33,687 bases of DNA, from NCBI GenBank assembly GCA_029560415.1, contig JAKQKY010000188.1, positions 1 through 33,687 of the forward strand, read 5' to 3'. How positions within the stretch are numbered: position 1 is the stretch's first letter; every line of letters begins with the position of its first letter. Origin of the DNA: Bacteroidota bacterium. Lineage in GTDB: Bacteria; Bacteroidota; Bacteroidia; Chitinophagales; Chitinophagaceae. Shown in pieces: positions 1 to 8,535 of this stretch. The notes beneath the pieces were generated by a model. That model made no database searches and was not told where the DNA came from. It saw only the letters and a program-made list of their open reading frames with translations. The translations under genes were made by a program, and so were the position numbers.

Positions 1-1110
1 GAAGAAAACCAGGTTAAAGATCATACCCGATTTTTCTAAACCGGCAATCAATGGATATGTGGCGAACACAATGGGTACAGCACCCCTCAGGCCAACCCAT
101 GATATGAACAATTTGCTTTTGATGCTTACTTTAAAGAACGAGAGACTGAGGAATACGCTTAAAGGTCTTGCAATAAAGATGAGAAATCCTGCAATGAGCA
201 ACCCGATTCCTGCAACGGGAAATATCCGTGAAGGAAATACCAGTAGCCCAAGCGTTAAGAACAATACGATCTGCATTAGCCATGCCTGCCCATCGTAAAA
301 CCTCGTCAGACTTTCTTTGTGTATAAAATTGCTGTTGCCCAATATCAGGGCGCAGATATACACCGCCAGGAATCCGTTGCCTCCAATAAAATCGGTTGCA
401 GCATATGAGAACACGGCCAGTGCCAATAACAGTACCGGGTAGGTGCCTTCAACACTTAACTTGATGTGATTGATGATCCAGGTACTTGCTTTACCCAGGC
501 AATAACCCATCACGCCCCCGATCAAAAACTCTTTAAAGAAATGACCAACGAGGTGAAGGGGTTCATTGTCGCCGGAAGCAATGAGGCTGGTAAGTGAAAT
601 GGTTAAAAAATACGACATGGGATCATTGCTGCCGCTTTCGAGTTCTAATAATGGACCTGTATTGTATTTTAATTTGATGCCCTTGCTTCTTAAAATAGAA
701 AATACAGCTGCAGCATCTGTTGCTGAAACAATGGCACCGAGCAGGATGCCTTCGGCAATTGAGAAATCAAGCACATAATGTACAAACATTCCCACCGAAA
801 CAGCTGTGATCATGACACCCAGCGTGGAAAGGCTGATACCTTGCCAGAGAACGGGTTTGATTGAATGCCAATGTGTTTCAAGTCCGCCGGAAAAAAGAAT
901 GAAAATCAACGCAGTGATACCAATGAATTGGGCAATGGCAGGGTTATCGAAATAAATTCCGCCAATCCCTTCTGAACCTGCCACGATGCCGATTATCAAA
1001 AACAGTATTAAAGTTGGTACACCAAGCCTGGCCGACGTTTTACTGCCGAAAATACTCAGGAGCAATAAGATAGAAGCGCCTAATAAAATATTTCCTGTTG
1101 AAATGGGCAT
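1..1110 (-). CDS. CPA1-type cation/proton antiporter (NhaP2/CvrA-like), 3' end missing
   Basis: Integral membrane antiporter of the CPA1 family, expected to exchange K+ or Na+ for H+ across the inner membrane. The frame is open from an ATG at 1110 to the left edge, giving 370 residues; an in-frame TGA lies upstream of this ATG. The protein is a series of hydrophobic helices. Family motifs are visible: FSGGLE (73-78), SATDAAAVFS around D132, and SGSNDPM with N162-D163, the ion-binding Asn-Asp pair of electroneutral CPA1 exchangers. A late WVGLRGAVPIV segment is also typical. Whether a C-terminal TrkA_C/RCK regulatory domain follows cannot be seen. The gene is divergent from the LolA-like gene. 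Substrate choice between K+ and Na+ is not decided by the sequence. The family call is firm. Confidence 0.93.
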   Translation of the reverse strand, partial: MPISTGNILLGASILLLLSIFGSKTSARLGVPTLILFLIIGIVAGSEGIGGIYFDNPAIAQFIGITALIFILFSGGLETHWHSIKPVLWQGISLSTLGVMITAVSVGMFVHYVLDFSIAEGILLGAIVSATDAAAVFSILRSKGIKLKYNTGPLLELESGSNDPMSYFLTISLTSLIASGDNEPLHLVGHFFKEFLIGGVMGYCLGKASTWIINHIKLSVEGTYPVLLLALAVFSYAATDFIGGNGFLAVYICALILGNSNFIHKESLTRFYDGQAWLMQIVLFLTLGLLVFPSRIFPVAGIGLLIAGFLIFIARPLSVFLSLSFFKVSIKSKLFISWVGLRGAVPIVFATYPLIAGLEKSGMIFNLVFF

Positions 1111-1159
1111 GGTTATATTTTGTTGAACGAGCGGGTTTATTTGTTGTCAACAATTGAAA

Positions 1160-1167
1160 CAAAGATA
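1160..1167 (-). promoter_or_regulatory. Candidate -7 element for the antiporter gene
   Basis: On the minus strand this reads TATCTTTG, a perfect match to the Bacteroidota -7 consensus TAnnTTTG, about 50 nt before the ATG at 1110. No TTG is found at the expected distance, so only half of the promoter is supported. A 13-nt inverted repeat (TTGTTG-T-CAACAA, 1141-1153) sits close to the expected transcription start and could be an operator; that is speculative. Confidence 0.35.
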
Positions 1168-1311
1168 GTCATATACAACAACGAATGTTTTGCTGCAGCT
1201 GCTGTCATTACTACTGTTTAGATAATCGTTAATTTTTAAGAAAGTTATTGAGGGGAAAATATTAGGATGTTTTTTTCTCATATCTTGCACATTCATACAA
1301 AAATTAAAACA

Positions 1312-2013
1312 ATGAAAATGATCAAAATTTTATTCTCTGCATTGGTAATATTAACCGGTATGCAGGTTAAGGCACAAACTGCAGATGAAGTAATTGACAA
1401 ATATGTGGAGGCCATGGGTGGCAAGGAAAAATTAGCTGCTTTGAAATCAGTGAAAATGAGTGGAAGTATGAGTGTGCAGGGAACTGATATTACCCTCACG
1501 ATCACTAAGGCACACATGACCGGTATGCGGGTTGATATGGAGATCATGGGATCTTCCAATTACCAGGTTGCCAATACCAAGGAAGGATGGGTGTTCATGC
1601 CGGTAATGGGTATGGGTTCTCCGCAGCAGATGGATGAAGACCAGTTTAAATCGGCTGCAAGCCAGTTTGATGTACAGGGCGCATTATTTAATGCCAAAGA
1701 AAAAGGCAACACTGTAGAAATGGTTGGTAAGGAAAAAGTTGACGGCGCTGAAGCGTATAATATGAAAGTAACATACCAGAATGGTAAAACAGGTAATTTT
1801 TTTATTGATACCAAAACAAACAGGTTGATCAAAACCAGTTCAAAAACAACCGTACAAGGCCAGGAAATGGATATGGAAACTTCTTTCAGTGATTACAAGC
1901 AAAACACTGATGGATATTGGTTTGCCTATACTACAACTAATATGCAGGGAACGATCACTTTCGATAAAATTGAATCGAATGTGAAAGTAGATGAAGCGAT
2001 CTTTAAGAATTAA
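1312..2013 (+). CDS. Exported outer-membrane lipoprotein-sorting-like protein (LolA/LolB fold)
   Basis: A 233-residue secreted protein. The start is set at 1312, not at the in-frame ATG at 1267, because MKMIKILFSALVILTG...KAQ is a standard signal peptide and is preceded by an A-rich leader. The mature part begins with QTADEVIDKYVEAMGG, a pattern common in Bacteroidota proteins annotated as outer membrane lipoprotein-sorting proteins. It continues as alternating beta strands, with phrases such as 'FFIDTKTNRLIK' typical of the LolA-like half-barrel. It presumably acts in the periplasm on a lipid-bearing or hydrophobic ligand, but true LolA function is not shown; many Bacteroidota paralogues of this type are uncharacterised. 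The gene stands alone and is followed by a strong terminator. Confidence 0.85.
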   Translation: MKMIKILFSALVILTGMQVKAQTADEVIDKYVEAMGGKEKLAALKSVKMSGSMSVQGTDITLTITKAHMTGMRVDMEIMGSSNYQVANTKEGWVFMPVMGMGSPQQMDEDQFKSAASQFDVQGALFNAKEKGNTVEMVGKEKVDGAEAYNMKVTYQNGKTGNFFIDTKTNRLIKTSSKTTVQGQEMDMETSFSDYKQNTDGYWFAYTTTNMQGTITFDKIESNVKVDEAIFKN

Positions 2014-2030
2014 AATAATTGTCTTTTAAA

Positions 2031-2060
2031 AAATACCCCTGCTTCAGGGGTATTTTTTTT
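2031..2060 (+). terminator. Rho-independent terminator after the LolA-like gene
   Basis: A perfect 11-bp stem, AAATACCCCTG (2031-2041) with CAGGGGTATTT (2045-2055), closes a 3-nt CTT loop (a looser loop is more realistic). It is followed by a run of T to 2060. It starts 17 nt after the stop codon. Confidence 0.9.
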
Positions 2061-2098
2061 CGGATAATCTTTATCGTTATACAGCAATTTTATAAAAT

Positions 2099-2755
2099 AT
2101 GCGCCTGAAGCCAAATGGTTCCTCTTTTGTGAGCAAATTTATTTTCCAACAGAAATCTTTTGGGAATAAACCATTCCGTTTACTGGATATTGGCGCAGGT
2201 AATCATTCGGCTTCAAAAACGAAGAAGTTGTTTCCTCTTTGTGAGTATCATGGGGTTGATATGGAGAAGGACTACAACAATAGTGCATCAGATTTTGGTG
2301 TAATGGATGCTTTCTATGAAATGGATCTTACCCAGCTAGATTTTTCGACCATTCCGAATAATTATTTTGATGGAATCTGGATGGTGCACGTGATAGAACA
2401 CCTTTATAACGGTGATAAAGTGATGGAACAGCTCATGCCTAAATTGAAACAGGGAGGCTATATGTACATTGAATATCCAGGGAAAAAGAGCATGAAATTA
2501 CCGTCGATGTATGGAACTTTAAATTTCAAAGATGATCCAACCCATGTGAGGTTGTATTCTGTTGAGGAAATAACGGATTTGGTTAGCAGAAATGGTTTCG
2601 AGGTATTGAAATCTGGTACCAGGCGAAATCCATGGTTCATCATGGCCATGCCTTTCAGGATTTTAGCATCTGTATTTACCGGTAAAAAAATCCAGGGAAA
2701 TATCTTTTGGGACATCCTTGGATTTGCAGAATACCTATGGATCCGGAAAAAATAA
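2099..2755 (+). CDS. Class I SAM-dependent methyltransferase
   Basis: A soluble 218-residue protein with the Methyltransf_11/23 fold. Motif I, the SAM-binding glycine loop, is LLDIGAGNHS (28-37). The acidic end of strand beta2 is HGVDMEKD (51-58), and the later family signature HVIEHL lies at 97-102, followed by a GGYMYIEYPGKK strand. The substrate cannot be told from sequence; related enzymes modify small molecules, lipids or sugars, and the C-terminal part (FRILASVFTGKK) is not diagnostic. It starts 38 nt after the upstream terminator, so it should have its own promoter. Its stop is only 4 nt from the convergent trmD stop, with no visible terminator between them. Confidence 0.85.
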   Translation: MRLKPNGSSFVSKFIFQQKSFGNKPFRLLDIGAGNHSASKTKKLFPLCEYHGVDMEKDYNNSASDFGVMDAFYEMDLTQLDFSTIPNNYFDGIWMVHVIEHLYNGDKVMEQLMPKLKQGGYMYIEYPGKKSMKLPSMYGTLNFKDDPTHVRLYSVEEITDLVSRNGFEVLKSGTRRNPWFIMAMPFRILASVFTGKKIQGNIFWDILGFAEYLWIRKK

Positions 2756-2759
2756 GTAT

Positions 2760-3437
2760 TCATTCATCCAGCAAATCCGGCCTTCTCTCCCTTGTGCGTT
2801 GAATTGATTGTTCGTGCCTCCATTCATCAATAAGTTTATGATTGCCACTCATGAGTATTTCGGGTACTTTCCAGCCACGAAATGTTTCGGGCCGGCTATA
2901 AACAGGAGGAGCCAATAAATTATCCTGGAATGAATCACTCAGCGCCGAAGTTTCATCATTCAGTACGCCGGGAAGCAAGCGTCCAATCGCATCCGTTAGT
3001 ACAGCCGCAGCCAGCTCACCACCACTCAGTACATAATCGCCAATAGAGATCTCTTTCGTAACAAAATGATCGCGGAAACGCTGATCGATGCCTTTATAAT
3101 GTCCGCAGATTAGAAGTAGATTCTTTTTCAATGAAAGGGCGTTGGCCATTCCCTGGTTAAAAGTTTTACCATCGGGGGTGAGAAATATAATCTCATCATA
3201 CTTTGTTTCTTTTTGCAGACTTTCCACTGCATTCACAAGGGGTTCTATCATCATCACCATGCCGGCGCCGCCACCAAATGGATAATCATCAACCTGCGCC
3301 CTCGCATATGTTGTATGATCCCGCAGGTTGATCACATTCACCTCCAGCAAACCTTTTTCCCTTGCCCTTTTCATGATCGAATGGGAGAAAGGAGAATTCA
3401 ACAGGTCGGGCACTACAGAAATGATGTCGATGCGCAT
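2760..3437 (-). CDS. trmD: tRNA (guanine(37)-N1)-methyltransferase
   Basis: TrmD uses SAM to methylate N1 of G37 next to the anticodon of tRNAs reading CNN codons (Leu, Pro, Arg), which prevents +1 frameshifting. The 225-residue length matches the family. The N-terminal SPOUT (trefoil-knot) domain is recognisable: [11 protein letters not shown] (50-60), the knot loop [12 protein letters not shown] (109-120), and [11 protein letters not shown] (132-142), which form the SAM pocket. The C-terminal tRNA-binding part has [10 protein letters not shown] and ends with the usual RRPDLL. The S4-domain gene lies 21 nt upstream on the same strand, so the two are probably co-transcribed. Unlike in many Proteobacteria, trmD is not next to rpsP, rimM or rplS here. 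Confidence 0.97.
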   Translation of the reverse strand: MRIDIISVVPDLLNSPFSHSIMKRAREKGLLEVNVINLRDHTTYARAQVDDYPFGGGAGMVMMIEPLVNAVESLQKETKYDEIIFLTPDGKTFNQGMANALSLKKNLLLICGHYKGIDQRFRDHFVTKEISIGDYVLSGGELAAAVLTDAIGRLLPGVLNDETSALSDSFQDNLLAPPVYSRPETFRGWKVPEILMSGNHKLIDEWRHEQSIQRTRERRPDLLDE

Positions 3438-3458
3438 GCACTTAAATTTAAAAATTGA

Positions 3459-3845
3459 TTATTCGCCCGATGTAAATTCATCCAGGTCGCGTTTATTCTT
3501 TTTGGTGGGTCTCCCAACTTTACTCATTCTTTTACCGGTATGAAAAACCGCCGCCTGGAATTTGATCCGTTCTATTTCTTCTGCAGGCGTTATGTCTATA
3601 TAAAAATTCACCGCCTCTGCATATTGCACCCGGTTGTATAGTAAGCCGGTTACCTTTATTCGCCATTTTTTAGCTTCTGTTTTTACTTCGTATTCATCAT
3701 CAATTGAAACGGTCTTCGCCGGTTTTGCCGAAGTTCCATTGTATTTCACTTTTCCTTTGTCGCAGGCATCCGCAGCCTGGGCCCTTGTTTTAAAAAGCCT
3801 GATCGACCATAAATACTTATCCAGCCTGAGTTTTTCTTTTTCCAT
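3459..3845 (-). CDS. hslR: S4-domain RNA-binding protein, HslR (Hsp15)-like
   Basis: A 128-residue basic protein. An S4 RNA-binding domain fills about residues 5-65: LRLDKYLWSIRLFKTRAQAA is the classic helix pair, followed by KVKYNG and a beta strand. The C-terminal tail is rich in Lys/Arg (GRPTKKNKRDLDE), as in E. coli Hsp15, which binds stalled 50S subunits carrying nascent chain. The same ribosome-rescue or ribosome-recycling role is inferred, not shown. It lies immediately upstream of trmD, which fits a translation-related transcription unit. The gene is divergent from the DPP IV gene. Confidence 0.88.
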   Translation of the reverse strand: MEKEKLRLDKYLWSIRLFKTRAQAADACDKGKVKYNGTSAKPAKTVSIDDEYEVKTEAKKWRIKVTGLLYNRVQYAEAVNFYIDITPAEEIERIKFQAAVFHTGKRMSKVGRPTKKNKRDLDEFTSGE

Positions 3846-3861
3846 ATAATTACCCTGCCAG

Positions 3862-3869
3862 CAAAATTA
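3862..3869 (-). promoter_or_regulatory. Candidate -7 element for the S4-domain/trmD unit
   Basis: Minus strand reads TAATTTTG, a perfect TAnnTTTG match, 16 nt before the ATG at 3845. No TTG at 17-23 nt further upstream, so the promoter call is partial. Confidence 0.3.
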
Positions 3870-3943
3870 TATTTCTTTTTACTGCCACAGCCATGCGGGC
3901 ATACACTAAATGCTTATTTTTATTATTCAATAAAAGAACATAT

Positions 3944-6127
3944 ATGAAAAGAAGGCTCCAGGTTATATTGGTCGTTTTTTACCTGTTCACCTGCCAGGGA
4001 ATTTTAGCCCAAATGGGTGGCATTAACTGGACGGCAGACGGGCTGGCCTATACCCGTTTCAAAGAAGGGAACCTTATCAGGGTAGATCCGAAAACCGAAG
4101 GAGAAACCATTCTTGTTAAAAAGGAACAGTTGATCCCCGCAGGAGCCAGTACTGCATTGTCGGCACAATCTTATCAATTCAGCCCCGACAATAAAAAGTT
4201 ATTGCTGTTTACCAATACGGCCAAGGTTTGGCGTTATCGAACCAGGGGCGATTATTGGGTGTTGGATCTTAATAATAATAGTCTTCGTCAACTAGGCAAA
4301 TCACTGCCTGCTCAATCACTTATGTTTGCAAAGATCTCACCGGATGGGCTGCAGGTAGCTTATGTGAGTGAACATAATATTTTTTCTGAAGACATTAGTT
4401 CGGGGATTATTCGTAAACTAACGACCGATGGTAGCCGAAAACTTATCAACGGAACTTTTGATTGGGTGTATGAGGAAGAGTTTGGTTGCAGGGATGGATT
4501 CAGGTGGTCGTCTGACAGCCGCCAGATTGCTTTCTGGCAGGTAGATGCCACCAAGATCAGGGATTTTTATATGGTTAATAATACAGATTCGGTTTATTCA
4601 AGAGTGATACCGGTAGAATATCCCAAAGTGGGCGATGCTCCCTCACCGGTACGGATAGGGGTTGTTTCGCTGGCGAATGGGTTTATTCGCTGGATGAAGA
4701 TCGATGGAGATCCGCAGCAGCATTACCTGCCCCGCATGGAATGGAGCGGACCCGGCGAGCTCATCGTGCAACAACTCGATCGGAAACAACAGGAAAGCAA
4801 ACTGATCTATTGCAATAGCAATGATGGGAGCAGCCGCACTTTCTGGGCTGAAAATGATGAAGCCTGGGTTGATCTAAATACGGATGATCCACGTGGCTGG
4901 AGCTGGATCAATAAAGGACAGGATTTTTTATGGGTGAGCGAAAAAGATGGTTACCGTCATGTGTATAAGATCAGCCGCGATGGAAAAAACGTGATCCTCC
5001 TTACGAAAGGCAACTATGATATCGGGCAGATCAAAGCAGTGGATGAAGCCAATAACTATCTTTATTTTACGGCTTCCCCGGCAAACCCTACCCAGTTGTA
5101 TTTGTACAGGGTGCGGATCAATAATCCATCCAAACAGTATAAAGATGAAGCGGAAGCGGTTAGCAGCCTCAAGCTAAAAGGCACCCACACTTATGCTATA
5201 TCACCCAATGGAAGGATAGCCAAACATAGTTTCAGCAATAACAATACGCCCTCAGTAAGTGAATGGATAACGTTACCGGATAACCGAAATGTTAGTGATG
5301 CCAAAAGCATTGCCAAAACGGTTAAAACTGATCCAAACATCAGTGTTGAATATTTCCAGGTGATCACCGAAGACAATATTGTGCTGGATGCCTGGATGAA
5401 CAAACCCAAAAGTTTTGATCCGGCAAAAAAATATCCTGTTGTATTTTATGTGTATGGAGAGCCGGCAGCCACTACAACAGACGATGTATATGGTAATCAT
5501 AATAATTTCCTGTATGATGGCAATATGAGTGCCGATGGATATATACAGGTTGCGCTTGATAACCGCGGTACACCTTCTCTCAAAGGAGCTGCCTGGCGTA
5601 AATCGATCTACCGGAAGAATGGCACCATTAATATCAGGGATATGGCCATGGGCGCCAAACGCATACTGGAAAAGCCTTTCATCGACAAAGATCGTGTGGC
5701 GGTTTGGGGATGGAGTGGTGGCGGAGCGTCTACCCTGCACCTTTTGTTTCAATACCCGGATATTTTTAAAACAGGCATATCCATTGCACCGGTTACAAAT
5801 CTTTTGTATTACGACAATATTTACACAGAGCGATACATGGGGCTACCACAGGAAAATATGGAAGATTTTACCAGGGGTTCTGCCATTACTTATGCCAAAG
5901 GACTCAAAGGAAATTTATTGCTGATTCATGGTACAGGCGATGACAATGTTCATTACAGTAATGCAGAAGCGCTGATCAATGAATTGGTTAAAAATAATAA
6001 GCAATTCCAGGTGATGCCTTATCCTAACCGCACGCATAGCATCAGCGAGGGTGCGGGAACCGGCCAGCATTTGTCGGGATTGTATTCAAATTTCCTGAGA
6101 AGGAATTGTGCGCCAGGTGGGAAATAG
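3944..6127 (+). CDS. Dipeptidyl peptidase IV family serine protease (S9B)
   Basis: An exported exopeptidase expected to release X-Pro or X-Ala dipeptides from peptide N-termini in the periplasm. The start is placed at 3944 (727 residues) because it opens a signal peptide (MKRRLQVILVVFYLF...ILAQ) after an A-rich leader; an in-frame ATG at 3893 is possible. An N-terminal eight-bladed propeller (DPPIV_N) includes DWVYEEEF with E177-E179, the glutamates that anchor the substrate amino terminus in true DPP IV. The C-terminal alpha/beta hydrolase domain supplies the triad S591 (GWSGGG), D666 (GTGDDNVHY) and H698 (NRTHSIS), spaced 75 and 32 residues apart, close to the 78 and 32 of human DPP4. The nucleophile elbow is GWSGGG instead of the commoner GWSYGG, so the oxyanion tyrosine position differs at that residue. 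Confidence 0.94.
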   Translation: MKRRLQVILVVFYLFTCQGILAQMGGINWTADGLAYTRFKEGNLIRVDPKTEGETILVKKEQLIPAGASTALSAQSYQFSPDNKKLLLFTNTAKVWRYRTRGDYWVLDLNNNSLRQLGKSLPAQSLMFAKISPDGLQVAYVSEHNIFSEDISSGIIRKLTTDGSRKLINGTFDWVYEEEFGCRDGFRWSSDSRQIAFWQVDATKIRDFYMVNNTDSVYSRVIPVEYPKVGDAPSPVRIGVVSLANGFIRWMKIDGDPQQHYLPRMEWSGPGELIVQQLDRKQQESKLIYCNSNDGSSRTFWAENDEAWVDLNTDDPRGWSWINKGQDFLWVSEKDGYRHVYKISRDGKNVILLTKGNYDIGQIKAVDEANNYLYFTASPANPTQLYLYRVRINNPSKQYKDEAEAVSSLKLKGTHTYAISPNGRIAKHSFSNNNTPSVSEWITLPDNRNVSDAKSIAKTVKTDPNISVEYFQVITEDNIVLDAWMNKPKSFDPAKKYPVVFYVYGEPAATTTDDVYGNHNNFLYDGNMSADGYIQVALDNRGTPSLKGAAWRKSIYRKNGTINIRDMAMGAKRILEKPFIDKDRVAVWGWSGGGASTLHLLFQYPDIFKTGISIAPVTNLLYYDNIYTERYMGLPQENMEDFTRGSAITYAKGLKGNLLLIHGTGDDNVHYSNAEALINELVKNNKQFQVMPYPNRTHSISEGAGTGQHLSGLYSNFLRRNCAPGGK

Positions 6128-6139
6128 GGAACGGAGTTG

Positions 6140-6295
6140 CGTCATTGCGAGGAACGAAGCAATCTGTCTTTTTATGTTGATTCATCCCAGCACACTCGCC
6201 GTCATGAATACAGCACCGCCTCTTTGCATATGTTTGTTTTATGTCTGGTGTTTTTAGTTATAGTTGGGCAGATTGCTTTGTGCCTCACAATGACG
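6140..6295. repeat. MITE-like pair of 27-nt inverted repeats
   Basis: The left arm (6140-6166, beginning CGTCATTGCGAGG) and the right arm (6269-6295) are reverse complements at 24 of 27 positions and enclose about 100 nt without a gene. From memory, this CGTCATTGCGAGG...GCAATCTG motif recurs between genes in many unrelated bacterial genomes, so this is probably a dispersed non-coding repeat. No target-site duplication is evident. It fills most of the gap between the DPP IV gene and the terminator of the aminotransferase. Confidence 0.75.
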
Positions 6296-6330
6296 TTATA
6301 ATTTACAATGCCGTTCTGATTTTCCTTCAC

Positions 6331-6356
6331 AAAAAAAAGCGCATTAAGCGCTTTTT
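6331..6356 (-). terminator. Rho-independent terminator after the aminotransferase gene
   Basis: AAAAAGCGC (6334-6342) pairs with GCGCTTTTT (6348-6356) around a 5-nt loop. Read on the minus strand it ends in eight T. It lies 22 nt past the aminotransferase stop. Confidence 0.8.
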
Positions 6357-6378
6357 AAAAAATTGATTATTTCAATAT

Positions 6379-7575
6379 TTAAACAACCCTTCCCGGGTAA
6401 ACCTTTAGCGCTTCTTCGAGGCAATCCATTGCTTTGTTGATGGAATCTACATTTAAAACATAGGCCAGTCTCACTTCTTTTTTACCGAGTCCCGGGGTGC
6501 TATAAAAACCGGTGGCGGGAGCCAGCATAACGGTGGCGCCTGCATGATTAAAATCTTCGAGCAACCACTGGCAAAAACGATCACAATCATCGATCGGTAA
6601 ACTGGCCATGGCGTAAAAGGCTCCTCCGGGGTTTGGACAAAACACCCCAGGTATATTATTCAATCTTTTTACGATCGTATCACGCCTTAATTTATATTCT
6701 GTCTTGGTGGTATCAAAATAGTTATCAGGCAGATCAATGGCTGCTTCACCCAAAACCTGTGCATAAAACGGGGGACTTAGTCTTGCTTGTGCAAATTTCA
6801 TCGCTGCATCCAGCACGGATTTGTTTTTGGTGATGAAGGCGCCTATCCTTCCGCCGCAAGCGCTATACCGTTTACTGATGGTATCCATCAATACCACATT
6901 TTCTTCAACTCCCTCCAGGTGCATCGCACTGGTATGGGTACCTTCATAACAAAACTCACGGTAAGCCTCATCCGCAAAAAGAAATAGATTGTGTTTTAAC
7001 ACGATCTTCTTTAACGTTTCCATTTCTGCGGAACTGTACAGGTAGCCGGTAGGGTTATTGGGATTGCAAACCACGATGGCCCTGGTTTTTGGCGTAATCG
7101 CTTTTTCAAATTCCTCGATAGGGGGCAGGGCAAAACCATTTTCAATGCTGCTCACGATGGGCTTTACCACAACATCAGCCTGTATGGCAAAACCATTATA
7201 GTTGGCATAAAATGGTTCAGGAATAATTACCTCGTCTCCTGCATCCAGGCACGCCATGAATCCAAATAAAATGGCTTCACTGCCACCGGTTGTAATGATG
7301 ATATCTGTTGATGTGATATCGATCCCGTTCTTGGCATAATAGGTCACCAGCTTTTTGCGGTAACTCTCATTACCGGCGCTGTGACTATACTCAAGTACTT
7401 TAATATTGCAATTCTTTACCGCATCCAGGATGCTGGGAGGTGTTTCAATATCGGGCTGACCAATGTTCAGGTGATATACTTTAATGCCCTTCTTCTTTGC
7501 TGCCTCTGCATACGGCACGAGTTTCCTGATCGGGGATGCCGGCATTTCCTGCCCACGCTTGCTGATTTTTAACAT
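6379..7575 (-). CDS. PLP-dependent class I/II aminotransferase (aspartate aminotransferase type)
   Basis: A cytoplasmic fold-type I transaminase of 398 residues. It shows the expected order of landmarks: the N-terminal substrate arm IGQPDIETPP, the TTGGSEAI loop that holds the PLP phosphate, CNPNNPTG, the FADEAYREF strand with the Asp that contacts the pyridine nitrogen, and DTISKRYSACGGRIG with the Schiff-base lysine. RLAYVLN near the C-terminus carries the arginine that binds the substrate alpha-carboxylate. The family uses 2-oxoglutarate/glutamate with aspartate or related amino acids; the exact amino acid cannot be set from sequence. It starts 68 nt after the protease gene on the same strand, so it may be read through from the gnd operon, although it ends with its own terminator. 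Confidence 0.9.
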   Translation of the reverse strand: MLKISKRGQEMPASPIRKLVPYAEAAKKKGIKVYHLNIGQPDIETPPSILDAVKNCNIKVLEYSHSAGNESYRKKLVTYYAKNGIDITSTDIIITTGGSEAILFGFMACLDAGDEVIIPEPFYANYNGFAIQADVVVKPIVSSIENGFALPPIEEFEKAITPKTRAIVVCNPNNPTGYLYSSAEMETLKKIVLKHNLFLFADEAYREFCYEGTHTSAMHLEGVEENVVLMDTISKRYSACGGRIGAFITKNKSVLDAAMKFAQARLSPPFYAQVLGEAAIDLPDNYFDTTKTEYKLRRDTIVKRLNNIPGVFCPNPGGAFYAMASLPIDDCDRFCQWLLEDFNHAGATVMLAPATGFYSTPGLGKKEVRLAYVLNVDSINKAMDCLEEALKVYPGRVV

Positions 7576-7643
7576 TGATTTGAGATTATTAAGATTGATT
7601 ATTTTGATCGATAAAGTTAAGAATTCTTATACGAATACATGGT

Positions 7644-8531
7644 TTAGTCCTCCTCGTAAAACTTCACATTATGTTCCCGCAGAAACGCCTTGATCGTTTC
7701 CGAATGGATACATTGTCCCAAATGCAGGAAGGAATAATCCGATATTTTCTTTACGCCATTGTTTACCATAATTTCTTTATCTACCAGGTCGAAACCAAGG
7801 TGAAGGTGTTTGGTAGAAAACTGCATGCCCAGGATGCGTCCCTTTTCATCAAATAATGGTCCGCCACTTTGACCGCGTAACCCGGGTGTGCTCAATTCAA
7901 TGCCGTATAGTTTGTTTTGTTCTGCCAAAAAGCGGGTAACCATGCCTTCGATCGGGAATTGAGGCGAATGACTGATGCCTTCCCGGGTCCATTCAATATC
8001 ATCGGTTGACTGGTTATACATGAAATTGGTAAATTCAGGAAATGGAAAACCAAGCCTGCAAAGGAATTTACCTTGCTTGATATCGTTGCCGTTTTTTAAG
8101 AACTTTGCACAATCCTGGTAATGCAGGGTTTTATATCCATTGAATTTCAAAATCGCCAGGTCGTAGGTTGGGTGAATATGCCAGGTAAATCCGGTCATGC
8201 TGTCAACACAATCCACGAAATTATTTTTCACCTGGATAACACTATCCGGATTGTATTTATATTTTATTTCGAGTCCCCGCAGGTTTGCTTTTTGTTTACC
8301 ATCCGATACAATTCCCTGCCGTTCTTTTTTAAATTGATTGAAATGATTGTTGATGTGATCCGAAGATGCGATCATTTCCACCACATGTTTGCAGGTGACT
8401 GCATAGCCTTCTTCGTTTACAAAAAACATCGTTGCCGAACCGGGGATCAATTGTTTGCCACCATACAATCGCATAATGGTATTAACAGGCCTTGTGAATT
8501 TCGAAACCCTTTCTATCGCTGATATGAACAT
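7644..8531 (-). CDS. Cytoplasmic trypsin-fold serine protease attached to the pentose phosphate operon
   Basis: A 295-residue chymotrypsin/trypsin-type (Trypsin_2) protein. The start is set at 8531 (MFISAIERV...), which leaves a 4-nt gap from the pgl stop; a longer in-frame reading from 8603 would run deep into pgl and adds a Lys-rich, non-homologous-looking stretch. The catalytic triad is visible as H49 (TCKHV), D124 (TYDLAIL) and S222 (GLRGQSGGP). There is no signal peptide, transmembrane helix or PDZ domain, so it is not a DegP/HtrA protein and should act in the cytoplasm. An insertion of about 60 residues between His and Asp (54-110) is longer than in a minimal trypsin. Its tight spacing behind gnd-zwf-pgl suggests co-transcription; its target is unknown. 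Confidence 0.85.
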   Translation of the reverse strand: MFISAIERVSKFTRPVNTIMRLYGGKQLIPGSATMFFVNEEGYAVTCKHVVEMIASSDHINNHFNQFKKERQGIVSDGKQKANLRGLEIKYKYNPDSVIQVKNNFVDCVDSMTGFTWHIHPTYDLAILKFNGYKTLHYQDCAKFLKNGNDIKQGKFLCRLGFPFPEFTNFMYNQSTDDIEWTREGISHSPQFPIEGMVTRFLAEQNKLYGIELSTPGLRGQSGGPLFDEKGRILGMQFSTKHLHLGFDLVDKEIMVNNGVKKISDYSFLHLGQCIHSETIKAFLREHNVKFYEED

Positions 8532-8535
8532 AATT

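Noticed and set aside
1267-1311. Upstream in-frame start for the LolA-like gene
   Set aside because: It adds 15 residues before a complete signal peptide and lacks the A-rich leader seen before 1312.
5273-5752. 159-codon minus-strand frame inside the DPP IV gene
   Set aside because: Lies under the propeller/hydrolase region with an intact nucleophile motif on the other strand.
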